Assembly (NCBI RefSeq): GCF_014174475.1
Contig: NZ_JACJUD010000003.1
Span: 372,001-436,000 of the forward strand
From: Aquipseudomonas ullengensis
Lineage (GTDB): Bacteria; Pseudomonadota; Gammaproteobacteria; Pseudomonadales; Pseudomonadaceae
Direction: 5' to 3'
Length of the DNA: 64,000 nucleotides
Positions 9,879 through 19,660 of this stretch are shown one piece after another (positions within the stretch are counted from its first letter, which is position 1; each line of letters begins with the position of its first letter). The position numbers and the translations under genes are program-made. The notes beneath the pieces are model-generated. The model was not told the origin of the DNA, ran no database searches, and was given only the letters and a program-made list of their open reading frames with translations.

Positions 9879-11506
9879 CCGACCTTGCTCTGCTCGACGC
9901 TCGGCTGCTGATCCGCGCCGGCAGGCTCTGCCGGAGCAGGTGGTGCCCCACGCTCGCGGCTCCACTGCAGGAGAATCAGGATCAGCGTGGGGATGCCGAG
10001 CAGGGCGGTGGCGAGGAAGAACTGGCTGTAGCCGAGTTTTTCCACCATCAGCCCCGAGGAGCCGCCGACCAGGCGTGGCAACAGCAGCATGATCGAGCTG
10101 AGCAGGGCGTACTGGGTGGCCGAGAACTTGAGGTTGGTCAGGCTCGACAGGTAGGCGACGAACGCCGCCGTGGCCAGGCCGGAGCTGAGGTTGTCGAGGG
10201 TGATGGTCACCACCAGCATCAGCATGTGCGGGTCTAGCACCGCCAGCAGTTGGGTCACGGTGTGTTCGTCGTAGTTCGGCAGGCTCACCGGGCCGAGTTC
10301 AGACAGCGTGGCGAACAGCAGGTTGGTCGCCGCCGAGGCCACACCGCCCAGCAGCAGAATCGGCAGGATGCCGAAACGCACGATCAGCAGGCCGCCAGTG
10401 GCCGCGCCGAGCAGGGTCATGATCAGGCCAAACAGCTTGCTGACGCTGGCGATCTGGCTCTTGGCGAAGCCCATGTCGATGTAGAAGACGTTGGCCATGA
10501 CCCCCATCACCGTATCGGACATGCGATAGGTGGCGATCAGCCCGAGCAGCAGCAGCGCCTGCCAGCGGTAGCGCAGGATGAAGTCGTTGACCGGTGTCAG
10601 CACCGGTGCCAGGCCGCGGCGACCGACATTCGACAGGCACAGGACGGAGAGCGTGCCGTAGACCAGGAAGCGCAGGAAGGCACGGTCGTCGTGGATCAGC
10701 TCATACGGGCTTATCTCGCCCTGCAGCATCAGCAGGAAGTCGCTGCGCAGCAGTTGGGTGAACATCGCCGGCACCGCGATCAGCAGCACGATCAGCACCA
10801 GCACCGAGGCCAGTTGGTGATAGAGGTTGTAGCGCGCGGCGGAGATTTGCGTGCGCAGCGGCACCGAGGGCTCGCGCATCCACAGGGTGGTGATCAGCCC
10901 TGGCAGCATCAGCATGGCGAAGATCAGGTAGGTGCTGGCCCAGGCACCGTGCTGGTAGTCGTCGTTCGACGAGCCGAACCAGCCAGCGAAATACAGCGCA
11001 CCCGCCGTGGCCAGCAGCGCGGCGACCCGGTAGCCGGCCATGTAGGCGGCGGCGAGGGCGGCCTGGCGGTTGTCGTCGACGATCTCCAGGCGGTAGGCGT
11101 CCACGGCGATGTCCTGGGTGGCCGAGGCGAAGGCCACCACCACCGCCACGCCGATCAGCCACGACAGGTGCTGTTGCGGGTCGCACAGCGCCATGCCGAT
11201 CAGGCCGAGCGCCACCAGCCCCTGCGACAGCACCAGCCAGGAACGCCGCCGGCCGAGTTTGCCGAGCAACGGCAGGCGCCACTGGTCAAGCATCGGCGCC
11301 CACACCCATTTGAACGCGTAGGCCAGGCCAATCAGGCTGGCGTAGCCGATCGCCTGCAACGAGGCGCCTGCCTCACGCAGCCACACCGACAGGGTGGAAA
11401 ACACCAGCATGTACGGCAGACCGGCGGCGAAACCGAGCAGCAAGAGTGCCAGTGCGGCGGGGTGGGCGTAGATGGAGAGGGCGGCGCGCCAGGATTTACG
11501 GGGCAT
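9875..11506 (-). CDS. ampG: Muropeptide MFS permease AmpG
   Basis: 543 residues, start MPRKSWRAALSIYAHPAALALLLLG, with MFS-type helices throughout and the AmpG-specific early region GFAAGLPYMLVFSTLSVWL and KWVWAPMLDQWRLPLLGKLGRRRSW. It imports anhydro-muropeptides (GlcNAc-anhMurNAc peptides) from the periplasm for cell-wall recycling and, where an ampR-ampC pair exists, feeds beta-lactamase induction. It is longer than E. coli AmpG because of extra loops and a Pro/Ala-rich C-terminal tail (GAPPAPAEPAGADQ). It is transcribed leftward, convergent with the MscS gene. Confidence 0.93.
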   Translation of the reverse strand: MPRKSWRAALSIYAHPAALALLLLGFAAGLPYMLVFSTLSVWLREAGASLQAIGYASLIGLAYAFKWVWAPMLDQWRLPLLGKLGRRRSWLVLSQGLVALGLIGMALCDPQQHLSWLIGVAVVVAFASATQDIAVDAYRLEIVDDNRQAALAAAYMAGYRVAALLATAGALYFAGWFGSSNDDYQHGAWASTYLIFAMLMLPGLITTLWMREPSVPLRTQISAARYNLYHQLASVLVLIVLLIAVPAMFTQLLRSDFLLMLQGEISPYELIHDDRAFLRFLVYGTLSVLCLSNVGRRGLAPVLTPVNDFILRYRWQALLLLGLIATYRMSDTVMGVMANVFYIDMGFAKSQIASVSKLFGLIMTLLGAATGGLLIVRFGILPILLLGGVASAATNLLFATLSELGPVSLPNYDEHTVTQLLAVLDPHMLMLVVTITLDNLSSGLATAAFVAYLSSLTNLKFSATQYALLSSIMLLLPRLVGGSSGLMVEKLGYSQFFLATALLGIPTLILILLQWSRERGAPPAPAEPAGADQQPSVEQSKVG

Positions 11507-11544
11507 GGGCGATATCTGGAGAGGGCATCGGCAAAGGGCGCACT

Positions 11545-11937
11545 CTAACCGTTCGCCTCCATCGGGCGCCAGCCGTGACGGCGTATGTCGACCCGGTTGT
11601 TGTTGACCAGGATGCCTTCGGCGCGCAGGCGCGCGCGCTGTTCGTCACCGGAGAGGCTGCCCAGCGGCAGGCTCAGCCGCCCTCCGGCGCCGAGTACGCG
11701 GTGCCAGGGCAGGCGGGTGCCCTCCGGCAACTGGCTGAGGGTGCGCCCCACCCAGCGTGCCGCGCGGCCCAGGCCGGCGAGGGCGGCCAGTTCGCCGTAA
11801 CTGGTCACCTTGCCCTCGGGAATCTGCGCCAATACCAGATACAGCGCTGCCCGACGCCCTTCCGGGCTTGCCGTCGGGGCTAGGCCTGGGGCATGGTCTG
11901 CCGCAGTCTTCTGCCTCTTAGCCGGTACGTTCACCAT
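11545..11937 (-). CDS. Alkyltransferase-like protein (ATL, MGMT-fold, Trp in place of the catalytic Cys)
   Basis: The 130-residue frame contains an O6-methylguanine-DNA methyltransferase DNA-binding domain (IPEGKVTSYGELAALAG, then ARWVGRTL). The active-site PCHRV is replaced by PWHRV, the mark of alkyltransferase-like proteins, which bind O6-alkylguanine without removing the alkyl group and hand the lesion to nucleotide excision repair. About 25 N-terminal residues (MVNVPAKRQKTAADH...) precede the domain and make it slightly long for an ATL, so the true start may be internal. The ATG at 11937 has AGGA upstream and shares the CATG tetramer with the start of the divergent DUF481 gene. Confidence 0.85.
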   Translation of the reverse strand: MVNVPAKRQKTAADHAPGLAPTASPEGRRAALYLVLAQIPEGKVTSYGELAALAGLGRAARWVGRTLSQLPEGTRLPWHRVLGAGGRLSLPLGSLSGDEQRARLRAEGILVNNNRVDIRRHGWRPMEANG

Positions 11938-12934
11938 GTCGTTGCGCATCCTGTTGCCATTTCTGCTGCTGATCCTGAGTCTGCCTGCCGGTGCCGACAC
12001 CGTCTGGCTGAACAATGGAGACCGCCTGAGCGGCGAAATTATCCTGCTCGATGGCGGCAAGCTGGCGCTGCAGACCAAGTATGCCGGCCGCGTGCTGATC
12101 GACTGGAAGGATATCGACACCCTGAGTTCGGACAAGCCCCTGATGCTGCGCCGCGACGGTATCGACAGCGAGGCCAGCGAGCGCCTGCAGGCTGCCGGGG
12201 TGGGGATGGTGCAGGTGGTCAACGGCAGCACGGTCACCGTGCCGCTGGCCAGCATCACGCGCCTGGTGCCGCCGCGCCCGCTGCTCCACGACCGTCTGTG
12301 GGAAGGCAACCTGGACGCCAAGCTGGACCTGGACCGCGACGAAAATCGCACCGATGAATGGAAGTTCAAGGGCGACACCCGCATCGAGCATGGCCGCTGG
12401 CGCCACGTGCTCAATGGCGAGCTGGAGCGCAAGACCGAGAATGACGAGGAGACCGAGGATAACTGGGAAGTGGAGTACGACCTCGACCGTTTCTTCACCG
12501 ATCACTGGTTCTGGCGCATGGGCTACGACCACAAGGAAGACCACTTCAGTGATGCCTATCGCCAGCGCATGCTGGGCACTGGGCCGGGTTATCGCTTCTG
12601 GGATAACGAGCTGGGCCGCTTCGACTTGATCAGCCGCTACAACCGCGTGGCCCTGAACTCCGAGTATGGTGAGTTCGACTTCAACACCTGGTCGTTGGAG
12701 TGGGATTACAAGCGGTTGTTGCGCGGCACCCGCTTCGAGTTCTACACCACCGGCACCCTGCATAAGCCGCAGATCGAGGTCATCGACTACATCATCGAGT
12801 CCGAGGCCGGCTTGCGTTATCGGCTCAACGACTGGGCGCGCTTGTCATTGCTCTACGAGCTGGAGCAGTTGTATGGCGTGGGCACGTCCAGTTCGCAGCG
12901 GCATTACCTGATCGGCCTGGGGGTAGGCTGGTAG
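11936..12934 (+). CDS. DUF481 (YdiY-like) outer-membrane protein, first of two tandem paralogues
   Basis: 332 residues with a clear Sec signal peptide (MSLRILLPFLLLILSLPAGA, cleavage before DTVWL). The first about 100 mature residues are a small beta domain (DTVWLNNGDRLSGEI, LALQTKYAGRVLIDWKDIDTL). The rest is a DUF481 beta-barrel with alternating aromatic strands, GTGPGYRFWD and a terminal GLGVGW, an outer-membrane-type C-terminal strand. Function is unknown; related YdiY is acid-inducible in E. coli. There is no obvious Shine-Dalgarno. It starts on the same CATG as the divergent ATL gene, so its promoter must lie inside that gene. The neighbour downstream has the same architecture. Confidence 0.85.
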   Translation: MSLRILLPFLLLILSLPAGADTVWLNNGDRLSGEIILLDGGKLALQTKYAGRVLIDWKDIDTLSSDKPLMLRRDGIDSEASERLQAAGVGMVQVVNGSTVTVPLASITRLVPPRPLLHDRLWEGNLDAKLDLDRDENRTDEWKFKGDTRIEHGRWRHVLNGELERKTENDEETEDNWEVEYDLDRFFTDHWFWRMGYDHKEDHFSDAYRQRMLGTGPGYRFWDNELGRFDLISRYNRVALNSEYGEFDFNTWSLEWDYKRLLRGTRFEFYTTGTLHKPQIEVIDYIIESEAGLRYRLNDWARLSLLYELEQLYGVGTSSSQRHYLIGLGVGW

Positions 12935-13086
12935 GTGCCGGATACGCGGATGAATCCCCCGCTCTAACTCGCTGGTTGCGCGTTATCGACGGGGATTTTT
13001 ACTGAACTCGACGGTCGATCATCGGTCTGTGCTTGCTCAGGCGGCGGAGCTCTGGATAATGCCCGCCTTTTTGCCTCAGTAAGCCC

Positions 13087-14106
13087 ATGGCCGATCCTAT
13101 GACCTTTTCCAGATCCCTGCTTTGCCTGGCGCTCGGCGCCTTTTCTTCTCCGCTGCTGGCCGACACGGTCTGGCTGAAAAACGGCGACAAACTCACCGGC
13201 ACCATCCAGCTCTTCGATGGTGGCAAGTTGCTGCTGAAGACCGATTATGCCGGCTCGATCACCCTCGACATGAACAAGGTCTCGACCCTGGAAAGCACCC
13301 AGGAAATGCTAGTCAAACAGGACGATTTCGTTGGCGAGCACGCCAAGTCGCTGCGCCCGGCTGGTGAAGGCATGGTCGAGCTGGTCAATGGCGAGGCGCC
13401 CAAGCAGGTGGCGCTGAGCTCCATCTCGCAGATGTTGCCGCCCAAGCCGCTGGTGCAGGACCTGACGTGGACCGGCAACATCGACCTGTCGGCCGACTAC
13501 AAGCAGGCCGAGAACGACACCAAGGATTACGCCATCGACGTCGACACCAAGGCCCGCCACGGCGCCTGGCGCCACGGCGTGGTGGTGCAGTACGACCAGG
13601 AAACCAAGGACGACGAGAAGAAGACCGATCGCAGCGAGCTGGACTACGACCTCGACCGCTTCTTCACCGAGAAATTCTTCTGGCAGGGCCAGCTCAAGTA
13701 CACCCACGACCGCATCGAGGACCTGGAAACCCAGCGCACCATCGGTACCGGTCCCGGTTACCAGTTCTGGGATGACGAGCTGGGCGCGTTCTCCGTGGCC
13801 GGCCTGGTCAACCGTAACGACTACACCTTCGCCAATGGCGAGACCGAGCACTTCAACTCGGGCTCGTTCGAGTGGGACTACAAGCGCTACCTGATCGGCA
13901 AGAACTTCGAGCTGTTCAGCAAGGGTGAGCTGGGCGCGCCTTTCACCGATGCCATCGAGTATGAGTTCGATACCGAGGCCGGCGTACGCTACAAACTCAG
14001 CAGCTGGGCCTCGCTGAGCCTCAAGGCCGAGTGGGACAAAGTCTCCAGCGAGAACGGCGATACCGACGAGCGTCGTTACATGATGGGCTTGGGTGTGGGC
14101 TGGTAA
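13087..14106 (+). CDS. DUF481 (YdiY-like) outer-membrane protein, second tandem paralogue
   Basis: 339 residues from 13087, or 335 from the ATG at 13099 (MTFSRSLLCLALGAFSSPLLA), which gives a cleaner signal peptide. The mature protein begins DTVWLKNGDKLTGTI and follows its upstream neighbour block by block: LLLKTDYAGSITLD, then LPPKPLVQDLTWTGNIDL, then the DUF481 barrel with GTGPGYQFWDDELG and the same GLGVGW end. The two clearly arose by duplication, but the sequences have diverged substantially, so the event is old. The 152-bp gap between them carries no terminator that I can see. It ends at a REP pair and a bidirectional terminator shared with groEL. Confidence 0.85.
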   Translation: MADPMTFSRSLLCLALGAFSSPLLADTVWLKNGDKLTGTIQLFDGGKLLLKTDYAGSITLDMNKVSTLESTQEMLVKQDDFVGEHAKSLRPAGEGMVELVNGEAPKQVALSSISQMLPPKPLVQDLTWTGNIDLSADYKQAENDTKDYAIDVDTKARHGAWRHGVVVQYDQETKDDEKKTDRSELDYDLDRFFTEKFFWQGQLKYTHDRIEDLETQRTIGTGPGYQFWDDELGAFSVAGLVNRNDYTFANGETEHFNSGSFEWDYKRYLIGKNFELFSKGELGAPFTDAIEYEFDTEAGVRYKLSSWASLSLKAEWDKVSSENGDTDERRYMMGLGVGW

Positions 14107-14126
14107 GCCAAACACCGGACCGTTCG

Positions 14127-14210
14127 TGTAGGAGCCAGCTTGCTGGCGATCCCGGCCCCGCCGGGCTGCACCTGCAAAGCCAGAGCATCGTCAGCAAGCG
14201 GGCTCCTACA
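14127..14210. repeat. REP pair (REPIN-like), copy 1
   Basis: Inverted ends TGTAGGAGCCAGCTTGCTGG and GCAAGCGGGCTCCTACA enclose about 45 bp, with an inner GC-rich stem. This is the Pseudomonas REP signature (GTAGGAGC..GCTTGCT). Related pairs are at 25307-25372 and 60210-60275. Confidence 0.85.
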
Positions 14211-14224
14211 GAAAACCCAGGCAT

Positions 14225-14256
14225 AAAAAAGCCCCGCACTAGGCGGGGCTTTTTAT
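14225..14256. terminator. Bidirectional terminator between DUF481 gene and groEL
   Basis: AAAAAAGCCCCGC / GCGGGGCTTTTTATT: an 8-bp GC stem with A run and T run, so it works for both converging transcripts. Confidence 0.88.
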
Positions 14257-14277
14257 TGGAGCAGGGTGCCGGTCGGC

Positions 14278-15930
<1,653 letters not shown>

Positions 15931-15964
15931 TTAAATTCTTGGGTTGAACGGAGATTCGTGGGAA

Positions 15965-16258
15965 TCAGGCTTCGAGGACGGCGAGGATTTCGTTCTCGCT
16001 CATCACCAGCAGGTCTTCGCCGTCGACTTTGACGGTGTTGCTGCCGGAGTAAGGGCCGAATACCACTTTGTCACCGACTTTAACGGCCAGGGCACGCACT
16101 TCACCGTTGTCCAGGGCTTTACCGGTACCCACGGCGACGATTACGCCCTGGTTCGGCTTTTCAGCAGCGGAGCCCGGCAGCACGATGCCACCAGCGGTTT
16201 TCGATTCTTCTTCGCTGCGACGGATAACGACGCGGTCGTGCAGAGGACGAAGCTTCAT
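15965..16258 (-). CDS. groES: 10-kDa co-chaperonin GroES
   Basis: 97 residues starting [20 protein letters not shown], with the mobile loop around [16 protein letters not shown] that docks on GroEL and the C-terminal [17 protein letters not shown]. It caps the GroEL ring. The ATG at 16258 has GGAG upstream on its strand. It is the first gene of the groESL operon. Confidence 0.98.
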   Translation of the reverse strand: MKLRPLHDRVVIRRSEEESKTAGGIVLPGSAAEKPNQGVIVAVGTGKALDNGEVRALAVKVGDKVVFGPYSGSNTVKVDGEDLLVMSENEILAVLEA

Positions 16259-16367
16259 TGTCGATCTCTCCTGATTAGTTGTTTTGAGCGGCCGGTGGGG
16301 GTACCGGCGGGTTAGCAAAGTCCGGCGGAGCCGGTCGCAGCACGCCAAGGCGGGCCGCGGAAGTCTG

Positions 16368-16387
16368 TTCTGCCGAAACCGGCAGAA
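16368..16387 (-). other. 8-bp perfect stem-loop in the groES 5' untranslated region
   Basis: TTCTGCCG-AAAC-CGGCAGAA lies between the sigma-32-type promoter and the groES start. There is no T run, so it is not a terminator. It is not a CIRCE element. Confidence 0.5.
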
Positions 16388-16403
16388 ACCTTGCGGTGAA
16401 AGC

Positions 16404-16434
16404 TAGATAGGGGCGTTCAAGGGTATTTCAAGGG
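16404..16434 (-). promoter_or_regulatory. Sigma-32-type heat-shock promoter of groESL
   Basis: On the minus strand the sequence reads CTTGAAA (16427-16433), a 12-bp gap, then CCCCTATCT. This is close to the sigma-32 consensus CTTGAAA / CCCCATnT. It lies about 150 bp upstream of groES. Confidence 0.75.
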
Positions 16435-16508
16435 CGGCCGCTGAATATTTTTCGCGCCGCCCTGCCCTGGAACCGGCACGGGGCCGGCTGTAGGGCACTT
16501 TGCGCCGA

Positions 16509-16958
16509 TCAGTCGCGGCGCTGGTATTCGCCTTCGATCACATTCGGCCGGGTCTGCCCCGAGCGCGCGGCCAGGTCATCGGCGAAGGCGCGTTGGCGCA
16601 GGGCCTGCTCCGCGGCGCGGCGGCGCAGGTTGCCGATCAGCAGGCGGCGGGTGAAGGGAATCAGGCAGAGCAGGCCGAACACGTCGCTGATAAAGCCCGG
16701 CAGCAGCAACAGGCCGCCACCGACGGCGATCAGCAGGCCCTCGAACATCTCCTGCTCGGGCATTTCACCGCGCGCCAGCTTCTCGCGCGCACGCCAGGCG
16801 GTGGCCACGCCGGCCACGCGCAGCAGCACGCTGCCGAGCACGGCGGTGCCGATCACCAGCAGCAGGGTGGGCAGCACGCCAATGGCGCTGCCGACCTGGA
16901 TCAGCACAGCCAGTTCGATGATCGGGAACAGCAGGAACAGGAAGAGAAAAACGCGCAT
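16509..16958 (-). CDS. fxsA: FxsA family membrane protein
   Basis: 149 residues starting MRVFLFLFLLFPIIELAVLIQVG. Helices at about 3-22, 27-45 and 72-100 are characteristic of FxsA (YtxA/FxsA), followed by a basic cytoplasmic tail (TRRLLIGNLRRRAAEQALRQ). In E. coli, overproduction of FxsA alleviates exclusion of phage T7 by the F plasmid PifA protein; its normal role is unknown. The ATG at 16958 has AAGGAC upstream; a longer frame to 17000 adds nothing conserved. It lies just upstream of groES in the same direction, as in PAO1. Confidence 0.9.
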   Translation of the reverse strand: MRVFLFLFLLFPIIELAVLIQVGSAIGVLPTLLLVIGTAVLGSVLLRVAGVATAWRAREKLARGEMPEQEMFEGLLIAVGGGLLLLPGFISDVFGLLCLIPFTRRLLIGNLRRRAAEQALRQRAFADDLAARSGQTRPNVIEGEYQRRD

Positions 16959-17021
16959 AACAGTGTCCTTGGCGGAAGAACGGCTTCCGATACCGATCAA
17001 GTATGGGGTGTTGTGCTTAAT

Positions 17022-17753
17022 TCAAGCCGAAGCCTGCTCGGCGGTCGGCCAGGTTTCGGCGCGGGCCAGCTGTACCAAGGCTTGGCGCACTGCGCCGGGA
17101 CTGTTACAGGATGTTGGGAAGGCCAGCCAGTGCACGCTCTTGCCGATGCGCAGGTGGAAGCCTTCGCTGTCGATACCGACCAGTTGCGCCGGTTCGTGGC
17201 GCGGCAGGCCGCTCAGCTCGACATAGTGGGCGATGGCCGAGGCGTGGTCGCTGTTCATGTGCTCGATCATGCTCAGCTCGCTGGCCCCGGCAAAGGCGTT
17301 GGCCAGGTGCACTTCGGGCAGCCAGTGAATTGCGCCGAAACCGCCGATGTAGCGGCTGCGCACCGGCTGCAGCACCCAGAAATCGAAGTCATGCGCCTGG
17401 TGGTAACCCCGGGATTCGGGGAAGTAGCGGTAGTAGCGCGTGGCGGCAGCTTCGATGGCGGCCGGGTCGCTCAGCGGTGCGGCTTCGGCGAGCAGGGTCA
17501 GGCGGCCAACGGCCTGTACGTCTTCGGCACCGCGCTCACCCACCAGCAGCGAGCATTTCGCGTCTTTCTGCAGGTTATGGGTGTGCTGGGCGATGCGGCT
17601 GATGAGGATCAGCGGGCGCCCCAGCTCGTCCAGGCAGTAAGGCACCACTGATCCGAAAGGAAATCCCGGCATGGCCTTGGACTGGGTGGAAAGCACGCCG
17701 CGGTATTCCTTGAGCAGCAATTCTCGGGCATGCTTTGCGGCTTTCTCGCTCAC
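17022..17753 (-). CDS. HugZ-like haem-utilisation / pyridoxamine 5'-phosphate oxidase-fold protein
   Basis: 243 residues from a GTG at 17753 with a good upstream GAGGAG. The N-terminal split-barrel (FMN-binding-like) domain contains GVLSTQSKAMPGFPFGSVVPY and LISRIAQHTHNLQKDAKCSLLVGE. The C-terminal domain starts at about 170 with SMIEHMNSDHASAIAHYV, the HMNxDH block that in HugZ proteins contributes the haem-binding region. Family members degrade or bind haem in some species, but most are uncharacterised. It lies upstream of fxsA and divergent from the SDR gene. Confidence 0.82.
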   Translation of the reverse strand: MSEKAAKHARELLLKEYRGVLSTQSKAMPGFPFGSVVPYCLDELGRPLILISRIAQHTHNLQKDAKCSLLVGERGAEDVQAVGRLTLLAEAAPLSDPAAIEAAATRYYRYFPESRGYHQAHDFDFWVLQPVRSRYIGGFGAIHWLPEVHLANAFAGASELSMIEHMNSDHASAIAHYVELSGLPRHEPAQLVGIDSEGFHLRIGKSVHWLAFPTSCNSPGAVRQALVQLARAETWPTAEQASA

Positions 17754-17865
17754 TTTATGACTCCTCGCTAAGAATCCGTCGAAAACAAGGCGGAACAGGC
17801 GGCCAGCATAACGTTTTGTGCCGCCAGCGAGCGCATTCCAGACCTTTCCAAAGGGGATAAGCAGT

Positions 17866-18624
17866 ATGCAACTCAAAGACAAAGTCATCATCATCACTGG
17901 CGGTTGCCAGGGCCTGGGCCGTGCCATGGGCGAGTACCTGGCTGCCAAGGGCGCCAAGCTGGCGCTGGTTGACCTCAACCAGGAAAAACTCGACGACGCC
18001 GTTGCCGCCTGCAAGGCCGCCGGTGGTGATGCCCGTGCCTACCTGTGCAACGTGGCCAATGAAGAGCAAGTGACCCACATGGTCGCCCAGGTTGCGGCCG
18101 ACTTCGGCGCCATCAACGGCCTGGTCAACAATGCCGGCATCCTGCGCGACGGCCTGACCATCAAGGTCAAGGACGGCGAGCTGAGCAAGATGAGCCTGGC
18201 CCAGTGGCAGTCGGTAATCGACGTCAACCTGACCGGCGTGTTCCTGTGCACCCGTGAAGTGGCGGCGAAGATGATCGAGCTGAAGAACGACGGCGCCATC
18301 ATCAACATTTCCTCGATCTCCCGTGCCGGCAACATGGGCCAGGCCAACTACTCCGCGGCCAAGGCCGGCGTCGCTGCCGACACCGTGGTCTGGGCCAAGG
18401 AGCTGGCGCGCTACGGCATCCGCGTGGCGGGCGTGGCACCGGGCTTCATCGAAACCGACATGGTCGCCAGCATGAAGCCGGAAGCCCTGGAGAAGATGAC
18501 CTCGGGCATCCCGCTCAAGCGCCTGGGCAAGCCCCTGGAGATCGCCCACTCGGTGGCCTACATCCTGGAAAACGACTATTACACCGGTCGTATCCTGGAA
18601 CTCGACGGCGGCCTGCGCCTGTAG
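17866..18624 (+). CDS. Short-chain dehydrogenase/reductase (FabG-like)
   Basis: 252 residues from the ATG at 17866, which follows AAGGGGAT. The NAD(P) motif TGGCQGLG lies at about 11-18, NNAGI at about 85, and the catalytic Ser (SSISRAG), Tyr and Lys (YSAAK) are all present. The C-terminal PGFIETDM and [12 protein letters not shown] are typical of 3-oxoacyl-ACP-reductase-like SDRs. The substrate is not determinable; the classic fabG lies elsewhere with other fab genes, so this is a paralogue. It stands alone, divergent from the HugZ-like gene, and ends at a long palindromic repeat plus a terminator. Confidence 0.9.
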   Translation: MQLKDKVIIITGGCQGLGRAMGEYLAAKGAKLALVDLNQEKLDDAVAACKAAGGDARAYLCNVANEEQVTHMVAQVAADFGAINGLVNNAGILRDGLTIKVKDGELSKMSLAQWQSVIDVNLTGVFLCTREVAAKMIELKNDGAIINISSISRAGNMGQANYSAAKAGVAADTVVWAKELARYGIRVAGVAPGFIETDMVASMKPEALEKMTSGIPLKRLGKPLEIAHSVAYILENDYYTGRILELDGGLRL

Positions 18625-18812
18625 TCCGCATCGACTTGCTGCGCGTCGGCCAGGCTGCGTTGAAATTGGGCTCGGGCTGCTCATTTACAGCTCGTAAACT
18701 CCGCGCCCTTGCCCAATTGATTCGCTGGCGCTCACCCTTCGGGCCAGCCTACGGCTGTTACTCCTGCTGGTCGTTGCGCCTTGCCTGGCTCTAGCTCGCA
18801 GAGTCGAGACTT
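18624..18812. repeat. Long palindromic intergenic repeat, copy 2
   Basis: It shares with the copy at 1557-1700 the tip GCTCATTTACA...CGTAAACTCCGC and outer text (CTGCTGCGC.TCGGC; CTCTAGCTCGC). The inner arms differ: AATTGGGCTCGGGC pairs with GCCCTTGCCCAATT, and GGCCAGGC-TGCGTTGAA pairs with CGTTGCGCCTTGCCTGGC. About 50 extra bases (GATTCGCTGGCGC...) carry their own small stem. Boundaries are approximate. Confidence 0.6.
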
Positions 18813-18819
18813 ATCTTCG

Positions 18820-18849
18820 AAAAAGCCCCGCATCTGCGGGGCTTTTTTA
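18820..18849 (+). terminator. Intrinsic terminator upstream of colR
   Basis: AAAAAGCCCCGC-ATCT-GCGGGGCTTTTTTAT: a GC stem with T run. It ends the SDR transcript after the repeat. Confidence 0.85.
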
Positions 18850-18990
18850 TGGCTGGATTAGGTGCTGGCGGGAGTGGCAGGCTGTCGCTGGCGAGTGAAT
18901 TGGCCGTGAAAAATCCGTCAATTGACGTGGCTTAGGGGCTTGTCGCGGTATCGTGGCGAACAATGGCGCGTGCGCCGACGAGGACAGACG

Positions 18991-19659
18991 ATGCGTATCC
19001 TGCTGGTGGAAGACAACCGCGACATCCTGGCCAACATGGCCGACTACCTGGCGATCAAGGGCTACACCGTCGATTGCGCGCAGGACGGTCTGTCCGGCCT
19101 GCACCTGGCGGTGACCGAGCACTACGACCTGCTGGTGCTCGACATCATGATGCCGGGCATCGACGGCTACACCCTGTGCCAGCGCCTGCGCGAGGATGCC
19201 CGCCGTGATACGCCGGTGATCATGCTCACCGCCCGCGACCAGCTGGATGATCGGCTCAAAGGCTTTCGCTCCGGTGCCGACGATTACCTGGTCAAACCCT
19301 TCGCCCTCTCCGAACTGGCCGCGCGCATCGAGGCGGTGCTGCGCCGCAGCCTCGGTGGCGGCAAGCGCGGGCTGCAGGTCGGTGACCTGAGCTACGACCT
19401 CGACACCCTGGAAGTCCGGCGTGGCGACAAGGTGCTCAAACTCAACCCGGTGGGCCTCAAGCTCCTCGCCCTGCTGATGCAAAAGAGCCCACATGTGGTG
19501 CGCCGGGAAATGATCGAGGAAGCCTTGTGGGGCGACGATTGCCCGGACAGCGACAGCCTGCGCAGCCATGTGCACCAGTTGCGCCAGGTGATCGACAAAC
19601 CCTTCGACGAGGCCCTGCTGCACACCGTGCACGGCGTTGGCTACCGGCTGGCGCAATAA
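18991..19659 (+). CDS. colR: OmpR-family response regulator ColR
   Basis: 222 residues. The receiver domain has EDN at the N-terminus, phosphoacceptor Asp51 (LVLDIMMPG) and Lys102 (YLVKPF). The C-terminal winged helix is of the OmpR/PhoB type (LNPVGLKLLALLMQ, LRSHVHQLRQVIDKPF, GVGYRLAQ). In P. putida ColR controls membrane-integrity and LPS-modification genes in response to excess zinc or iron. The start at 18991 is supported by GAGGACAG. It lies 1 bp before colS, which it is coupled to. Identification as ColR rests on the partner's sensor residues, the downstream LPS kinase and a matching ColR box. Confidence 0.92.
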   Translation: MRILLVEDNRDILANMADYLAIKGYTVDCAQDGLSGLHLAVTEHYDLLVLDIMMPGIDGYTLCQRLREDARRDTPVIMLTARDQLDDRLKGFRSGADDYLVKPFALSELAARIEAVLRRSLGGGKRGLQVGDLSYDLDTLEVRRGDKVLKLNPVGLKLLALLMQKSPHVVRREMIEEALWGDDCPDSDSLRSHVHQLRQVIDKPFDEALLHTVHGVGYRLAQ

Positions 19660-19660
19660 C

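Noticed and set aside
16259..16500. CIRCE (HrcA) operator upstream of groES
   Set aside because: The only inverted repeat there is TTCTGCCG/CGGCAGAA, unlike CIRCE; a sigma-32-type promoter explains control.
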